64,000 nt of DNA from Limosilactobacillus sp. WILCCON 0051 (GCF_039955095.1 NZ_CP154878.1:620001-684000), one strand, 5' to 3'; shown: positions 45,126 to 55,363, numbered from the stretch's first letter. The notes: generated from the sequence alone by a model not told the origin. Numbers and translations: made by a program.

Positions 45126-46970
45126 TTGAAAACACGTGATGATATTCGCAACATTGCGATCATTGCCCACGTCGACCATGGTAAGACTACTCTGGTCAAT
45201 GAAATGTTGAAGCAGTCTGACACTTTGCCAGAACACTTCGAAATTCAGGATCGGGCCATGGATACCAACGCCATCGAACGTGAACGTGGTATCACCATCC
45301 TCTCCAAGAACACGGCCGTTAAGTACGGTAAGTACCAGATCAACATTTTGGATACCCCAGGCCACGCCGATTTCGGTGGTGAAGTTGAACGGGTTATGAA
45401 AATGGTTGATGGTGTGCTGCTGGTTGTCGACGCCTTTGAAGGTACGATGCCACAGACGCGGTTCGTGCTGCAAAAAGCTCTGGAACAACACCTGACGCCA
45501 ATCGTGGTTATCAACAAGGTTGACCGTAAAGGCGCGCGTCCAGAAGAAGTCGTTGATGAAGTATTGGATCTGTTCATTGAATTGGGTGCCGATGAAGATC
45601 AGCTGGACTTCCCAGTTATCTACACTTCAGCAATGAACGGTACTTCCAGCTACGACTCTGATGTCTCAACGCAGGAACACACGATGAAGCCATTGTTTGA
45701 CACGATCGTCAAGACGATTCCAGCACCAATCGACAACTCCGATGAACCACTGCAGTTCCAAGTTGCCATTTTGGACTACAACGACTTTGTTGGCCGAATT
45801 GGAATTGGTCGGATTTTCCGTGGCAAGATCAAGGTTGGCGACAATGTTTCTGTTATGAAGCTGGATGGCTCCAAGAAGAACTTCCGGGTTACCAAGCTGT
45901 TTGGTTTCTTTGGTCTGAAGCGTGAAGAAATTCAAGAAGCCAAGGCGGGTGACTTGATTGCCATTTCTGGGATGGAAGACATCAACGTTGGTGAAACGAT
46001 TACGGATTCCGAACATCCTGAAGCCTTGAAGCCATTGCGGATCGATCCGCCTACGCTGCAAATGACTTTCCGGACCAATGACTCACCATTTGCTGGTCGG
46101 GAAGGTAAGTTCGTTACGTCTCGTCAGCTGGAAAACCGTCTGAACGCTGAACTGCACACGGATGTTTCACTGCGGGTTGATCCAACTGACGAACCAGGTG
46201 CCTGGACGGTTTCTGGCCGTGGTGAGCTGCACCTGTCAATCCTGATTGAAACGATGCGTCGGGAAGGCTACGAGCTGCAGGTTTCTCGTCCACAGGTTAT
46301 CTACCGTGAAATCGATGGTACGACCTGCGAGCCATTTGAAGAAGTCCAAGTAGACGTTCCTGATGAATACACTGGTGGCATCATTGACTCACTCGCAAAG
46401 CGTAAGGGTGAAATGAAGAACATGGAGCCTTCCAAGAACGGTCAAACGCGGATGATCTTTGAAGTTCCTTCCCGTGGTCTGATTGGCTACTCGACTGAAT
46501 TCATGTCACAGACTCGTGGTTATGGGATCATGAGCCACTCCTTCAAGGAATACCGTCCAGTTATCAAGAACTGGAACCCAGGCCGGACGAAGGGGACGCT
46601 GGTATCAATGAATGCTGGCAAGGCTACGACTTACGCAATGATGGGGATCGAATCGCGTGGTACGCTTTTGATCGACCCAGGTACGGAAGTCTACGAAGGT
46701 ATGATCGTTGGTGAAAACAACCGTGAAAACGACATTACCGTTAACATCACCAAGGGTAAGAACCTGACCAACGTGCGGGCTGCTGGTTCTGATGAAATGG
46801 CGCGGATCAAGACGCCAACGCATCTTTCACTGGAAGAATCACTGGAATTCTTGAACGATGATGAATACTGTGAAATCACTCCTGAAAACGTGCGCCTGCG
46901 TAAGCAGATTCTGAACACGAATGCTCGTGAAAAGGAAGCCAAGCGTCGTCGGGCAGCTTCACGCAAGTAG
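45126..46970 (+). CDS. bipA: Ribosome-associated GTPase BipA/TypA
   Basis: BipA is an EF-G-like GTPase that aids 50S assembly at low temperature and under stress. The 614-residue product has [11 protein letters not shown] (P loop), RERGITI (switch I), [15 protein letters not shown] and NKVDR. The EF-G-like domains and the BipA-specific C-terminal domain ([16 protein letters not shown]) follow. TTG at 45126 follows AAAGGAAGAT. Codon choice looks strongly biased, like tuf, suggesting high expression. Terminator at 47002. Confidence 0.97.
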   Translation: MKTRDDIRNIAIIAHVDHGKTTLVNEMLKQSDTLPEHFEIQDRAMDTNAIERERGITILSKNTAVKYGKYQINILDTPGHADFGGEVERVMKMVDGVLLVVDAFEGTMPQTRFVLQKALEQHLTPIVVINKVDRKGARPEEVVDEVLDLFIELGADEDQLDFPVIYTSAMNGTSSYDSDVSTQEHTMKPLFDTIVKTIPAPIDNSDEPLQFQVAILDYNDFVGRIGIGRIFRGKIKVGDNVSVMKLDGSKKNFRVTKLFGFFGLKREEIQEAKAGDLIAISGMEDINVGETITDSEHPEALKPLRIDPPTLQMTFRTNDSPFAGREGKFVTSRQLENRLNAELHTDVSLRVDPTDEPGAWTVSGRGELHLSILIETMRREGYELQVSRPQVIYREIDGTTCEPFEEVQVDVPDEYTGGIIDSLAKRKGEMKNMEPSKNGQTRMIFEVPSRGLIGYSTEFMSQTRGYGIMSHSFKEYRPVIKNWNPGRTKGTLVSMNAGKATTYAMMGIESRGTLLIDPGTEVYEGMIVGENNRENDITVNITKGKNLTNVRAAGSDEMARIKTPTHLSLEESLEFLNDDEYCEITPENVRLRKQILNTNAREKEAKRRRAASRK

Positions 46971-47001
46971 TCAGTGCTTGATGCATGTATTAAGATTTGA
47001 T

Positions 47002-47046
47002 AAAGACTCATCATTCGGCCTAGTGACCGGATGATGAGTCTTTTTA
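47002..47046 (+). terminator. Terminator of bipA
   Basis: A stem of about 17 bp built on AAGACTCATCAT with its complement is followed by five T's. Confidence 0.92.
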
Positions 47047-47147
47047 AATGTCGTCCAGTTTTCAGACGGCTTGTGATTTGCCGCATGTTTGCATGGATAG
47101 TGGTGTATAATGTTACTTGATTTTATCAAAAAGCGAGGAATGGCTAG

Positions 47148-48362
47148 TTGAAGACGACGTTTAAAAAAATCTATCGAAAAATGCGCAACATCGACTATTG
47201 GATTTTGATTCCGTATTTGGTGCTGTGTCTAATCGGCGTAGTCATGGTTTATTCGGCCAGTGCCGCAATCAGAATGCAGACGGGCGGCTCACCAGTCAAC
47301 TATCTGATCAAGCAGATCGTATTTGTCTTGATGGGCTGGGGAGTATTTGGATTTTTTGCTTCGCTTAATCTAGAAAAGTTAAGAACTAAAGGCGTTTTAG
47401 GATTGTCTTTTGGGGTTTTGCTTGTGGCGCTGCTTTTTGTTAAGGTTGCCGGTCGTGCCGTTAATGGTGCCAATGGCTGGATTAATCTGGGGCCGATCAG
47501 CATTCAGCCGGCCGAGTTCACCAAGCTCTTTATGATTGTCTATTGGGCCGATCGCTGTACCAAAGTCAATGACGAGCTGCATCGTCCCAGTATGCAGGAT
47601 TATGTTTCAGGATTGATTTTGACTGCAATTTTGCTGATTTTAATCATTATTCAGCCTGACGTCGGCGGTTTTTCGATCAACTTTGCCATTGCTGCCTTGA
47701 TGATCATGGCATCGGGCTATAATTCACGCTGGACGATTCTGATTTTTGACGGCCTGCTTTTTGTTGGAATGATTGCCTTGCCCAGCTTGGCTAAGGTTGT
47801 GGCAACTGGTCATATCAAAAACTATCAGGTCGCGCGCTTCGTGGCATTTGTCAATCCGTTTGGGACACAGAGCGGTGCCGGTAGTCAGCTGGTCAATTCA
47901 TACTATGCAATCAGCAATGGTGGGCTAAAAGGCGTTGGTCTGGGCAATGGTATTCAAAAAATGGGCTATCTGCCAGAGCCAAATACCGATTTTATCTTAT
48001 CAGTCGTCAGCGAGGAGCTTGGCTTTATTGGCGTATTTTTGATCTTGGCGCTTTTAGCGGTCATCATCTGCCAGATTATTCGGGTTGGGGTTCGCTCTGA
48101 CAATATGTATGAGGGGCTGCTCTGCTATGGAGTCGGTACTTTTATTGCCGTTGAAGCTGCAATTAACGTTGGTGGGGTTACTGGTCTGCTGCCGATTACG
48201 GGGGTAACGTTCCCATTTATCAGTTATGGGGGATCCAGTATGATTGCATTAAGCATTGCGCTTGGTTTGGCGATGAACGTCAGCATTCGGCAAAAGCTGC
48301 GGCGTAAAAATCAGCGGCGTCTGCAGGCAATCAGACAAAGGGGGTTGGGTAATGAGCTTTAA
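47148..48362 (+). CDS. ftsW: SEDS glycosyltransferase FtsW
   Basis: This is the SEDS polymerase that makes septal glycan strands with its penicillin-binding partner. The 404-residue membrane protein has about ten helices and family blocks VMVYSASA, NGANGWINLGPISIQPAEF, QPDVGG, GGLKGVGLGNGIQKMGYLPE and PITGVTFPFISYGGSS. It starts with TTG at 47148 behind GCGAGGAA. FtsW is more likely than RodA from the context (bipA-ftsW in lactobacilli). ylbG starts inside its 3' end. Confidence 0.93.
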   Translation: MKTTFKKIYRKMRNIDYWILIPYLVLCLIGVVMVYSASAAIRMQTGGSPVNYLIKQIVFVLMGWGVFGFFASLNLEKLRTKGVLGLSFGVLLVALLFVKVAGRAVNGANGWINLGPISIQPAEFTKLFMIVYWADRCTKVNDELHRPSMQDYVSGLILTAILLILIIIQPDVGGFSINFAIAALMIMASGYNSRWTILIFDGLLFVGMIALPSLAKVVATGHIKNYQVARFVAFVNPFGTQSGAGSQLVNSYYAISNGGLKGVGLGNGIQKMGYLPEPNTDFILSVVSEELGFIGVFLILALLAVIICQIIRVGVRSDNMYEGLLCYGVGTFIAVEAAINVGGVTGLLPITGVTFPFISYGGSSMIALSIALGLAMNVSIRQKLRRKNQRRLQAIRQRGLGNEL

Positions 48363-48639
48363 GATTCGTCCCCGGCGCGGCTTGATCGTCTACTTAAACA
48401 GCATGAAGACGGTCAAGTCGCTGCGACGGTATGGTCATGTTCAATATTCATCGCGCCGGATGCATTACGTGGTTTTGTACGTTGATGAAGAAAATATTGC
48501 CAGTACAATTGAAAAACTGCGGCAGCTGCGTAATGTCAGAAAAGTAATGCAGTCACACTGGCCGGAAATCGATCCTGAATTGACCGATCTGGAAGTGACG
48601 GGACTGTACAAAAAACATGATGAGGATGAAAAAGAATGA
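48352..48639 (+). CDS. ylbG: YlbG family protein (UPF0298)
   Basis: The 95-residue protein begins FKIRPRRGLIVYLNSMKTVK and contains RRMHYVVLYVDEEN, the YlbG pattern. Overlaps ftsW by 11 bp and rsmD by 4 bp, so it is translated in a coupled operon ftsW-ylbG-rsmD-coaD-ylbL, the same order as in Bacillus ylb genes. Function unknown. Confidence 0.9.
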   Translation: MSFKIRPRRGLIVYLNSMKTVKSLRRYGHVQYSSRRMHYVVLYVDEENIASTIEKLRQLRNVRKVMQSHWPEIDPELTDLEVTGLYKKHDEDEKE

Positions 48640-49202
48640 GAATTATTTCAGGCGAGTTTCGTGGACGGCGCTTGAATGCCGTACCTGGAATGGCAACGCG
48701 GCCAACGACTGATAAGGTCAAAGAGTCGCTGTTTAATATTATCGGCCCGTATTTTGAAGGCGGGACCAGTCTAGATCTATATGGCGGCAGCGGTGGGCTG
48801 AGTATTGAAGCCGTTTCGCGGGGAATCGATCATGCGACCTTGATTGATCGGCAGTATGCAGCCATCAAAACCATCAAAAAAAATATTGAGGTTACCAAGC
48901 ACCCTGAGCGTTTCAGTGTTTATAAACAGGATGCCGAAAAAGCCCTGCATTTTTTGAGTCGGCAAGCACAGCATTTTGATTTGGTCTTTTTGGATCCGCC
49001 ATATGCCAAGCAGCATATTATTGATGATCTTGAAAAAATGGTTGACTTGAATCTCTTGAACGATCAAGCCTTAATCGTAGCTGAGACCAATCAAGAAGCT
49101 CAGCTGCCGATTGAGAATTGGGGCCGCTTTGAGTTTTTGCGACAACAGACTTATGGTATTACGGTATTGACGATTTATCGTTTTAGAAAGGATGAAGCCT
49201 AA
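48636..49202 (+). CDS. rsmD: 16S rRNA (guanine-966-N2)-methyltransferase RsmD
   Basis: RsmD methylates N2 of G966 in 16S rRNA. The 188-residue class I methyltransferase starts MRIISGEFRGRRL, has RPTTDKVKESLFNII, LDLYGGSGGLSIEAVSRG (SAM) and the catalytic LVFLDPPYAK. It overlaps ylbG and ends one base into coaD. Confidence 0.95.
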   Translation: MRIISGEFRGRRLNAVPGMATRPTTDKVKESLFNIIGPYFEGGTSLDLYGGSGGLSIEAVSRGIDHATLIDRQYAAIKTIKKNIEVTKHPERFSVYKQDAEKALHFLSRQAQHFDLVFLDPPYAKQHIIDDLEKMVDLNLLNDQALIVAETNQEAQLPIENWGRFEFLRQQTYGITVLTIYRFRKDEA

Positions 49203-49723
49203 TGAAGATTGCACTTTTTCCCGGGTCATTTGATCCACTGACTCTGGGCCACTTAGATCTTATTCGTCGCGGCAGCGCGCTGTTTGATCAGCTGGCGGTT
49301 GCAGTAATGAGCAATGATTCCAAAAAGCCGCTGTTTACGGTTGAGGAGCGCGTTGCCCAGGTTAAAGAAGCAGTAGCTGGACTTTCCAATGTTTCGGTAA
49401 TCACGGCTGAGGGCTTGACCGTTGATCTGATGAACAAGATTGGTGCCGACTATTTGATGCGTGGACTGCGCAACGTTACCGATTTTCAATACGAACGCGA
49501 TATTGCAGCGATGAATCAATTTTTAGACGATCAGGCAGAAACGGTCTTCTTTTTAGCCGATCCTAAATATCAGCATCTCTCCAGCAGCCTTTTAAAGGAG
49601 ACTGCCGCAGCTGGTGGCGATATCTCTGCCTATTTGCCAGGTAATATCAATAAGGCTTTGGAGAAACGGCTGCGGGAACAAAAACTGGAGCAGGTAAAAG
49701 AACAAAATGAGCAGACAAGATAA
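49202..49723 (+). CDS. coaD: Phosphopantetheine adenylyltransferase
   Basis: CoaD makes dephospho-CoA from 4'-phosphopantetheine and ATP. The 173-residue protein has FPGSFDPLTLGHLDLI (T/HxGH nucleotidyl motif), LMRGLRNVTDFQYE and the QHLSSSLLKETAAAGGD C-terminal site. Shares one base with the rsmD stop and overlaps ylbL by 17 bp. Confidence 0.97.
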   Translation: MKIALFPGSFDPLTLGHLDLIRRGSALFDQLAVAVMSNDSKKPLFTVEERVAQVKEAVAGLSNVSVITAEGLTVDLMNKIGADYLMRGLRNVTDFQYERDIAAMNQFLDDQAETVFFLADPKYQHLSSSLLKETAAAGGDISAYLPGNINKALEKRLREQKLEQVKEQNEQTR

Positions 49724-50756
49724 GCAGATTCTCAAGCGGATTGCGGGGGTTCTGGCCGCGGTTTTGTTTGTTGGCTGGTTTTTATTCTGGCCGCTGAACT
49801 ATTATATTGAGACGCCAGGAACCGCCGATAATCTAAAATCATATGTAACGGTTAAGGGACATCCAGATAAGCGCAAGGGAAGCTATATGATTACCTCCGT
49901 CTATTTGCAGCAGGCTCGTCCCGCAACCTATATCTGGGCCCACTTTGATCCGCAGGCAACGATTGAGAAGGCTTCCGACGTTACGGGCGGTCAAAGCGGT
50001 GCCACTTACAACAAAGTACAAAATTTTTATATGAAGAGTGCCATCAATGAGGCGATTGCTGTTGCCTACAAGGCTGCTCATCAAGAATACACCAAGCAGT
50101 ATCTGGGAATTTACGTTCTTGAGGTTGAAAAGCAATCCAAGTTCAAAAATGATCTAAAGGTTGGCGATACGATCACCGAGGTTGACGGCCGGCATTTTGA
50201 TACTGCTCAGGGTTATCAAAAATACATTGCCAAGCAGAAAGTAGGTCAAAACCTTACGATCACCTACCTGCACAACGGCAAAAAGCATCAGACAACGCAC
50301 AAGCTGATCAAGATAATGGGCGATCGTGCCGGCATTGGAATTTTACTGACTGACAACGTCAAGATTCATACCAAGATTCCCGTGAAGGTTGATCCAGGAC
50401 AATTGGGCGGACCATCCGGCGGCTTGATGTTCAGTCTGCAGATCTATCAGCAGGTATCTGGCGAGAATCTACGGCATGGCCGCAAAATCGCTGGGACGGG
50501 AACGATTGCCCCAGATGGATCGGTTGGCGAGATTGGCGGCATCGATAAGAAGGTCATTGCCGCTCATAAAGCCGGCGCGACGATTTTCTTTGCTCCTTAC
50601 GTCAAGCCAACCAAAACAATTCTTAAATATGAAGAAGGCCATCAGACCAACTACCAATTGGCTAAAAAGACGGCCAAAAAGTATGCGCCGGGAATGAAAG
50701 TCGTACCGGTCAAGAGCTTCAATGACGCTGTTGAGTATCTGAGAACTCATCAATAA
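49707..50756 (+). CDS. PDZ - Lon-like membrane protease (YlbL/SepM family)
   Basis: The 349-residue protein has one N-terminal membrane helix (about 8-28), an extracellular PDZ domain (about 125-205: LKVGDTITEVDGRHF) and a C-terminal Lon-type protease domain with GGPSGGLMFSL (nucleophile Ser) and DKKVIAAHKAGA (catalytic Lys). Streptococcal SepM trims competence peptide and Bacillus YlbL degrades division inhibitors; the local substrate is unknown. Its place two genes before comEA is noted but also follows from conserved order with coaD. Confidence 0.9.
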   Translation: MSRQDKQILKRIAGVLAAVLFVGWFLFWPLNYYIETPGTADNLKSYVTVKGHPDKRKGSYMITSVYLQQARPATYIWAHFDPQATIEKASDVTGGQSGATYNKVQNFYMKSAINEAIAVAYKAAHQEYTKQYLGIYVLEVEKQSKFKNDLKVGDTITEVDGRHFDTAQGYQKYIAKQKVGQNLTITYLHNGKKHQTTHKLIKIMGDRAGIGILLTDNVKIHTKIPVKVDPGQLGGPSGGLMFSLQIYQQVSGENLRHGRKIAGTGTIAPDGSVGEIGGIDKKVIAAHKAGATIFFAPYVKPTKTILKYEEGHQTNYQLAKKTAKKYAPGMKVVPVKSFNDAVEYLRTHQ

Positions 50757-50769
50757 AGAAATAATATGA

Positions 50770-50803
50770 AAGTCGGAAATTTTAAGAATTTTCGGCTTTT
50801 TTT
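50770..50803 (+). terminator. Terminator between the PDZ-protease gene and comEA
   Basis: AGTCGGAAATT pairs with AATTTTCGGCT (G-U wobbles), followed by seven T's. It insulates comEA from the ylb operon. Confidence 0.8.
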
Positions 50804-50817
50804 AATGCAAATAACTC

Positions 50818-50833
50818 TTTTTGGCATAAAGCA
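50818..50833 (+). promoter_or_regulatory. Candidate competence promoter element before comEA
   Basis: TTTTTGGCATAAAGCA lies 19 nt before the comEA ATG and differs by one base from the element before coiA (2572-2587). See the coiA element. A conventional -10 is not evident here. Confidence 0.5.
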
Positions 50834-50852
50834 TATTGAGGGGGGTGAAAAA

Positions 50853-51491
50853 ATGCAGTGGCAAGAATTTTGGGAGCTGCACCGCAAGACGATTTTGATC
50901 GTTTTAGGCGGGGTGGCACTGCTGATCGGTGGCTGGCTGTATTCCAGACCGGCGCCAGCCAATCCAACTTTCGCCACGGCCGTCAGCACCAAGCCGGCAG
51001 CCGTTGATAAAAGCAAGGCAGAGACATCGCCTGCCAAGGTCTGTGTTGATGTAAAAGGAGCGGTCAATCGGCCGGGAGTATACACGCTGGGAAAAAATGC
51101 CCGCGTTCAAGAAGCAATTGCAGCAGCGGGAGGCGTCCATACCGATGCAGATATGCGCCAGGTCAACTTGGCCAAGCAGCTGCAGGATCAGCAGGTCGTC
51201 TATGTTCCAGCTCAAGGCGAACAGCTGCCAGGCGGTTTGACGGCAGGGATGGCGGCTGATCAAACTGGGCCGAGTACTACGGCGGGAGGACAGGATGCGC
51301 CCAAGATCAATCTTAATCAGGCCAGCAAGGAAGAACTATGTCAGATTAACGGAATTGGCGATAAAAAAGCTGATATGATCATCCAGTATCGGCAGCAGCA
51401 TGGACCATTTAAAAGCATTGATGAGCTGAAAAACGTCGATGGCTTTGGCGATAAGACGGTTGCCAAGCTAAAAGACCAAGTCGCGGTTTAA
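50853..51491 (+). CDS. comEA: Competence DNA receptor ComEA
   Basis: ComEA binds double-stranded DNA outside the membrane and hands it to ComEC. The 212-residue protein has one N-terminal membrane helix (about 13-30), an SLBB domain (about 62-115: VDVKGAVNRPGVYTL) and a C-terminal double helix-hairpin-helix DNA-binding domain (about 145-212: KINLNQASKEELCQINGIG). ATG at 50853 follows GAGGGGGGTG; the longer frame to 50766 runs through the terminator and is rejected. Starts a late competence unit comEA-comEB-comEC. Confidence 0.95.
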   Translation: MQWQEFWELHRKTILIVLGGVALLIGGWLYSRPAPANPTFATAVSTKPAAVDKSKAETSPAKVCVDVKGAVNRPGVYTLGKNARVQEAIAAAGGVHTDADMRQVNLAKQLQDQQVVYVPAQGEQLPGGLTAGMAADQTGPSTTAGGQDAPKINLNQASKEELCQINGIGDKKADMIIQYRQQHGPFKSIDELKNVDGFGDKTVAKLKDQVAV

Positions 51492-51558
51492 AATTGACGT
51501 TGGTGTTGAGATTGAATCTGGTATACTGGTTAGCAGAACAAAAAAGAGGATGATAAAA

Positions 51559-52053
51559 GTGGAACATAGAATTGATTGGGATCAGTATTTTATGATGCAG
51601 GCGGCCCTGCTGGCTTCCCGCAGCACCTGTCAGCGACTGTCGGTTGGCGCCGTCTTGGTTCGTGACAAGCGGATTATCGCTGGCGGGTACAATGGCTCGG
51701 TTTCAGGTGATGACCATTGCCTGGATGCGGGCTGCTATTTGCGTGACGGTCATTGTGTGCGGACGATTCATGCTGAAATGAATGCAATTCTGCAGTGTGC
51801 CAAGTTTGGTGCCTCAACGGATGGCGCCAGCCTTTATGTCACCGATTTTCCTTGCCTGCAGTGCACCAAGAGTCTTTTACAGGCTGGAATCAAAGAGATC
51901 AATTATATCCGCAATTATCATAACGACGACTATGCGATGAAGCTGATTCGCTTGAAACATGTCGCTTTACACCAGATCAAGCTTGATACCAATATTTTGG
52001 AAGAAGCCCATTTGGATCAGTACATCAATCCGCAAAAGCCATTTAAGGATTGA
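51559..52053 (+). CDS. comEB: ComEB, dCMP deaminase family
   Basis: The 164-residue zinc enzyme converts dCMP to dUMP. HAEMN supplies the His ligand and catalytic Glu, and PCLQC the two Cys ligands; an additional DAGCYLRDGHCVRT part may bind a second zinc. In the comE locus its need for transformation is doubtful. GTG at 51559 is favoured, because the ribosome site GAGG overlaps the ATG at 51550. It ends overlapping the comEC start (TTGA). Confidence 0.92.
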   Translation: MEHRIDWDQYFMMQAALLASRSTCQRLSVGAVLVRDKRIIAGGYNGSVSGDDHCLDAGCYLRDGHCVRTIHAEMNAILQCAKFGASTDGASLYVTDFPCLQCTKSLLQAGIKEINYIRNYHNDDYAMKLIRLKHVALHQIKLDTNILEEAHLDQYINPQKPFKD

Positions 52054-54317
52054 TTGATTCACGGTGGCTTTTTCCTGCCCTAACCGCTGCTTTGGTTACT
52101 GGAATCATCCTGGGCAGTCAGCTGTGGCTGAGTCTGCTGCTGCTCTATTTGCTGTTTCGCGTTTGGACGCTGCATGATTTTGCAACGATCAGGCTGGTGC
52201 TTTTAGCTGGTTTGACGGCGAGCCTAGTTTGCGGCTATGCGCTTTATAATGCTCGGACTAAGCCGCTCACAACGCCGCAGCCGGTTGAATGCAATTTTAA
52301 GGTACTGCCTGATCAGATCGTAGTTAACGGCAATCTGGTCCAGATGCAGGGAACCAATCTGAATTCAGGCGAGCGTCAATCAGTGGTCCTAAGACTGCGT
52401 TCTTCACAAGAAAAGGCGGCGTTGGTTCATAACCAAGCCGTGCTGTTTTTACAGATCAAAGGTCAAGAGCAGCCAATCATCGGTCCTACCAATTTTGGCC
52501 AGTTTGACTACCAAAAGTACCAATGGCGACATCATATCTATAATGAGATTCGGGTACAAAAATGGCATTGGCAGCCGCAAAAACCGCATACGCTGATTGA
52601 ACGCTGTCATTGTCTAAGAATTGGTCTGCATCAGTATTTTCAGACGCTGCCCTCGCCATTGAGCGAGTATTGCGATAGTCTGATCATTGGCCTTAATACC
52701 TTTAAGACCACACAGCTGCTGAGTTCAGTCAAAAAACTGGGTGTGATTCATCTATTTTGCATCTCAGGCATGCACGTGGTTTTATTGATTGCAATTTTAA
52801 GAGGACTTTTGATCCGGTTGCGGTTTAATATTGAAACGATCGACTGGCTTTTAATCGCTCTGTTGCCGTTTTATCTGATTATTGGCGGTGGTGCGGCCAG
52901 TCTGATTCGAGCATCGATTATGGCTGAAGTGCGCCTTTTGAGTCACCGGCTGCGTTTTTCAAGAGTTGATGCCTGGTCGATCAGCCTAGTGATCGGCATT
53001 CTGATTGATCCATACGTTTTGTTGACGCTTGGCGGCCAGTTGAGCTATTTGATGTCTTTACTGATGCCGTTGTCGCTAAGAAACGTCTCGGATCTAAAAA
53101 GAGCATTTTGGCTGAATCTGGTCAGTCTGCCCAGCCTGTTTCATTATATTTATGAGGTACATTTATTAAGCACGCTGGTCAGCTGGCTTCTGATACCATT
53201 ATTCGGCACGGTGCTTTTTCCGCTTACGCTGCTGGCGGCTTTGACTGCCAACTGGCTGCCGCTTTTGGCATACAGCTTTAATCAAATGCTGAAGCTGCTG
53301 CATCGGATTTTGGATCAATTGGCTGCTGGGCCAGGCATGCTGGTGTTTGGTCAACTGTCTTCACCTGGGGCTATTATAATTCTGCTTTTGACTTTGTGGC
53401 TGTTGGCAGAGCCGGCTAAAAAAAGCAGCTGGTACATTTTGGCTGCTGCTTATTGTGTGGCTTTTCTGTCGATTCATCTAGCGCCAGCTGGTGAGGTGAC
53501 GTTTGTAGATATTGGTCAGGGCGACTGTGCGATTGTTCGGACGCCGTTTAACCGCCAAGTAGTGATGATTGATACGGGTGGTCGACTGCAGTATCGTCTG
53601 CCGCGATGGGCCAAAAGTCAGACGACCAGCGATATGGCAGCCAGAACTTCGATCAGCTATTTAAAGAGTCGTGGAATTACGCGACTTGATGCTGTTTGTC
53701 TAAGCCACAGCGATGCTGATCATATCGGCTATCTGCCAACCGTACTCAAATCAATGCACGTAAAAGAGGTGCTGGTCCCTAGTGGAATGGAGCGTAATCA
53801 AAAATTTGAGCGCCTGGTCAGCCAGCCGCTTAGAGTCATACCGGTGCGAGCCGATCACCAGCCCAATGATCTGCCCTTAAAGGTGTTGCATCCCTTTAAA
53901 TCTGGGACGGGTAAAAATGAAGACTCAATGGTGCTGGCAGGACGCTTTGGATCACTTGACTTTGTTTTTACCGGTGATCTGGATCGCAAAGGAGAACGGG
54001 CCGTTATTGATCGCTATTCACAGCTGAGAGCCGACGTGCTGAAATTAAGCCACCATGGCAGCCGGACTGGCAGCGATCCTAAATTTTTAAGCCGTCTGCA
54101 GCCGCGTTACGGTATCATCTCAGCCGGTCGCTTTAATCGCTATGGTCATCCTAATTCCGTGACGATAAAAAATTTGCGGCGCCTAGGGATTACGCCGGTT
54201 TCAACTCAGCAGTATGGGATGATCAGCTATTGTTACTATCAAAATCATGGATACTGGAAAACCAGACTAAAAGGGGATGAATTAAAATGGATGTTGCCAC
54301 CTTACGCCAACAGCTGA
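52050..54317 (+). CDS. comEC: DNA uptake channel ComEC/Rec2
   Basis: ComEC carries single-stranded DNA across the membrane in transformation. The 755-residue protein has N-terminal helices (1-60), an OB-like outside part (about 70-190), a competence domain with many helices (about 205-480, including LGVIHLFCISGMHVVLL) and a C-terminal metallo-beta-lactamase domain (about 485-740) with VDIGQGDCAIV and LSHSDADHIGYLP, possibly the strand-degrading nuclease. TTG at 52050 overlaps the comEB stop; the ribosome site is close and weak, so the start is uncertain. The reading frame is intact. Confidence 0.93.
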   Translation: MIDSRWLFPALTAALVTGIILGSQLWLSLLLLYLLFRVWTLHDFATIRLVLLAGLTASLVCGYALYNARTKPLTTPQPVECNFKVLPDQIVVNGNLVQMQGTNLNSGERQSVVLRLRSSQEKAALVHNQAVLFLQIKGQEQPIIGPTNFGQFDYQKYQWRHHIYNEIRVQKWHWQPQKPHTLIERCHCLRIGLHQYFQTLPSPLSEYCDSLIIGLNTFKTTQLLSSVKKLGVIHLFCISGMHVVLLIAILRGLLIRLRFNIETIDWLLIALLPFYLIIGGGAASLIRASIMAEVRLLSHRLRFSRVDAWSISLVIGILIDPYVLLTLGGQLSYLMSLLMPLSLRNVSDLKRAFWLNLVSLPSLFHYIYEVHLLSTLVSWLLIPLFGTVLFPLTLLAALTANWLPLLAYSFNQMLKLLHRILDQLAAGPGMLVFGQLSSPGAIIILLLTLWLLAEPAKKSSWYILAAAYCVAFLSIHLAPAGEVTFVDIGQGDCAIVRTPFNRQVVMIDTGGRLQYRLPRWAKSQTTSDMAARTSISYLKSRGITRLDAVCLSHSDADHIGYLPTVLKSMHVKEVLVPSGMERNQKFERLVSQPLRVIPVRADHQPNDLPLKVLHPFKSGTGKNEDSMVLAGRFGSLDFVFTGDLDRKGERAVIDRYSQLRADVLKLSHHGSRTGSDPKFLSRLQPRYGIISAGRFNRYGHPNSVTIKNLRRLGITPVSTQQYGMISYCYYQNHGYWKTRLKGDELKWMLPPYANS

Positions 54318-55312
54318 GCAGCCAGACGCCGGCAATGATCTATGTGATATTGGGAACACAAGGAATTTTGCAGCAGCAGGCGCGTGATGCTTTTATGAAT
54401 CTGATTCCTGAAGCAGAGCGGGTGATGAACGTTGGCAGCTACGATATGGAGACGACGCCGCTTTCGGTTGCGCTTGATGATGCAATGTCGGCACCTTTTT
54501 TTGGCGAACGGCGCTTGGTTTTGATCAACAAGCCATATTTTTTAACGGGTAATCCTGCCAAGGTCAAGGTCAATCACGACTTAGACGCATTTAAAAACTA
54601 TCTGGAGCATCCTGAGCCGTCAACGGTACTGGTATTAATGGCACCTTATGAAAAATTTGACAATCGCAAGGGACTGGTTAAAGAACTGAAAAAAGTCGCA
54701 GTTGAAGTCAGTGCGGCGCCTTTAAGCGAACAGGATGCCCGCCATCAGGTTGAACAAAAGCTCTTAGGTGACGGTTACCGCTTGGAAAATGGTGCGATGG
54801 ATGAACTGGTCAGACGTACCAATGCCGATTATGGCTTGATGATGGGGAACGTTGAGAAACTAGAGCTTTTGGCATACCAAAGCAAACGCATCAAACGTGA
54901 TGACGTGATGGGGTTGGTGCCACAGTCATTGGATGAGAACGTCTTTGATCTGATTACGGCAGTCTTAAAAAGAGACCAGGCCAAGGCGTTGGATATCTAC
55001 CAGCAGCTTTTGGAAACCAATCACGAGCCGCTGCAGCTGAATGCGCTGTTGGTCAGTCAGTTTCGACTGCTGATTCAGATTAAGGTGTTAAGCAAGCGGG
55101 GATTGAGCCAGGGAACGCTGGCCAGTCGGCTTAAAGTACATCCATATCGGGTTAAGCTTGGTATGCAGACAGCGCGTCGTTTTCAAATGAATGATTTGGT
55201 AAGAGCGTATTTAGGCCTTATTCGCTGTGAAAAAGCCTTAAAAACGACTTCGCGCGAGCCAGAACTGCTGTTTCAGCTGTTTATGCTGCAGTTTGCTAAA
55301 AAAGCTGGGTAA
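54287..55312 (+). CDS. holA: DNA polymerase III subunit delta
   Basis: HolA is the delta subunit of the clamp loader that opens the beta clamp. The 341-residue protein has the AAA-like fold with VILGTQGILQQQARDAF at the N-terminus, GERRLVLINKPYFL (clamp contact region) and a C-terminal LNALLVSQFRLLIQIK collar domain. It starts 31 bp inside comEC, as is usual for comEC-holA in Firmicutes, and converges on rpsT. Confidence 0.95.
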   Translation: MDVATLRQQLSSQTPAMIYVILGTQGILQQQARDAFMNLIPEAERVMNVGSYDMETTPLSVALDDAMSAPFFGERRLVLINKPYFLTGNPAKVKVNHDLDAFKNYLEHPEPSTVLVLMAPYEKFDNRKGLVKELKKVAVEVSAAPLSEQDARHQVEQKLLGDGYRLENGAMDELVRRTNADYGLMMGNVEKLELLAYQSKRIKRDDVMGLVPQSLDENVFDLITAVLKRDQAKALDIYQQLLETNHEPLQLNALLVSQFRLLIQIKVLSKRGLSQGTLASRLKVHPYRVKLGMQTARRFQMNDLVRAYLGLIRCEKALKTTSREPELLFQLFMLQFAKKAG

Positions 55313-55315
55313 AAC

Positions 55316-55350
55316 AAAAAAACCGATGTCGCTGAGACATCGGTTTTTTG
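55316..55350. terminator. Bidirectional terminator between holA and rpsT
   Basis: AAAAAACCGATGTC pairs with GACATCGGTTTTTT around a 5-nt loop; symmetric A and T tracts suit both converging genes. Confidence 0.95.
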
Positions 55351-55363
55351 TTTTATTTAAGCA

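Noticed and set aside
51492..51558. The competence motif or a strong promoter before comEB
   Set aside because: No match to the 16-nt motif; TATACT is present but without a -35 at proper distance. comEB-comEC are more simply read from comEA.
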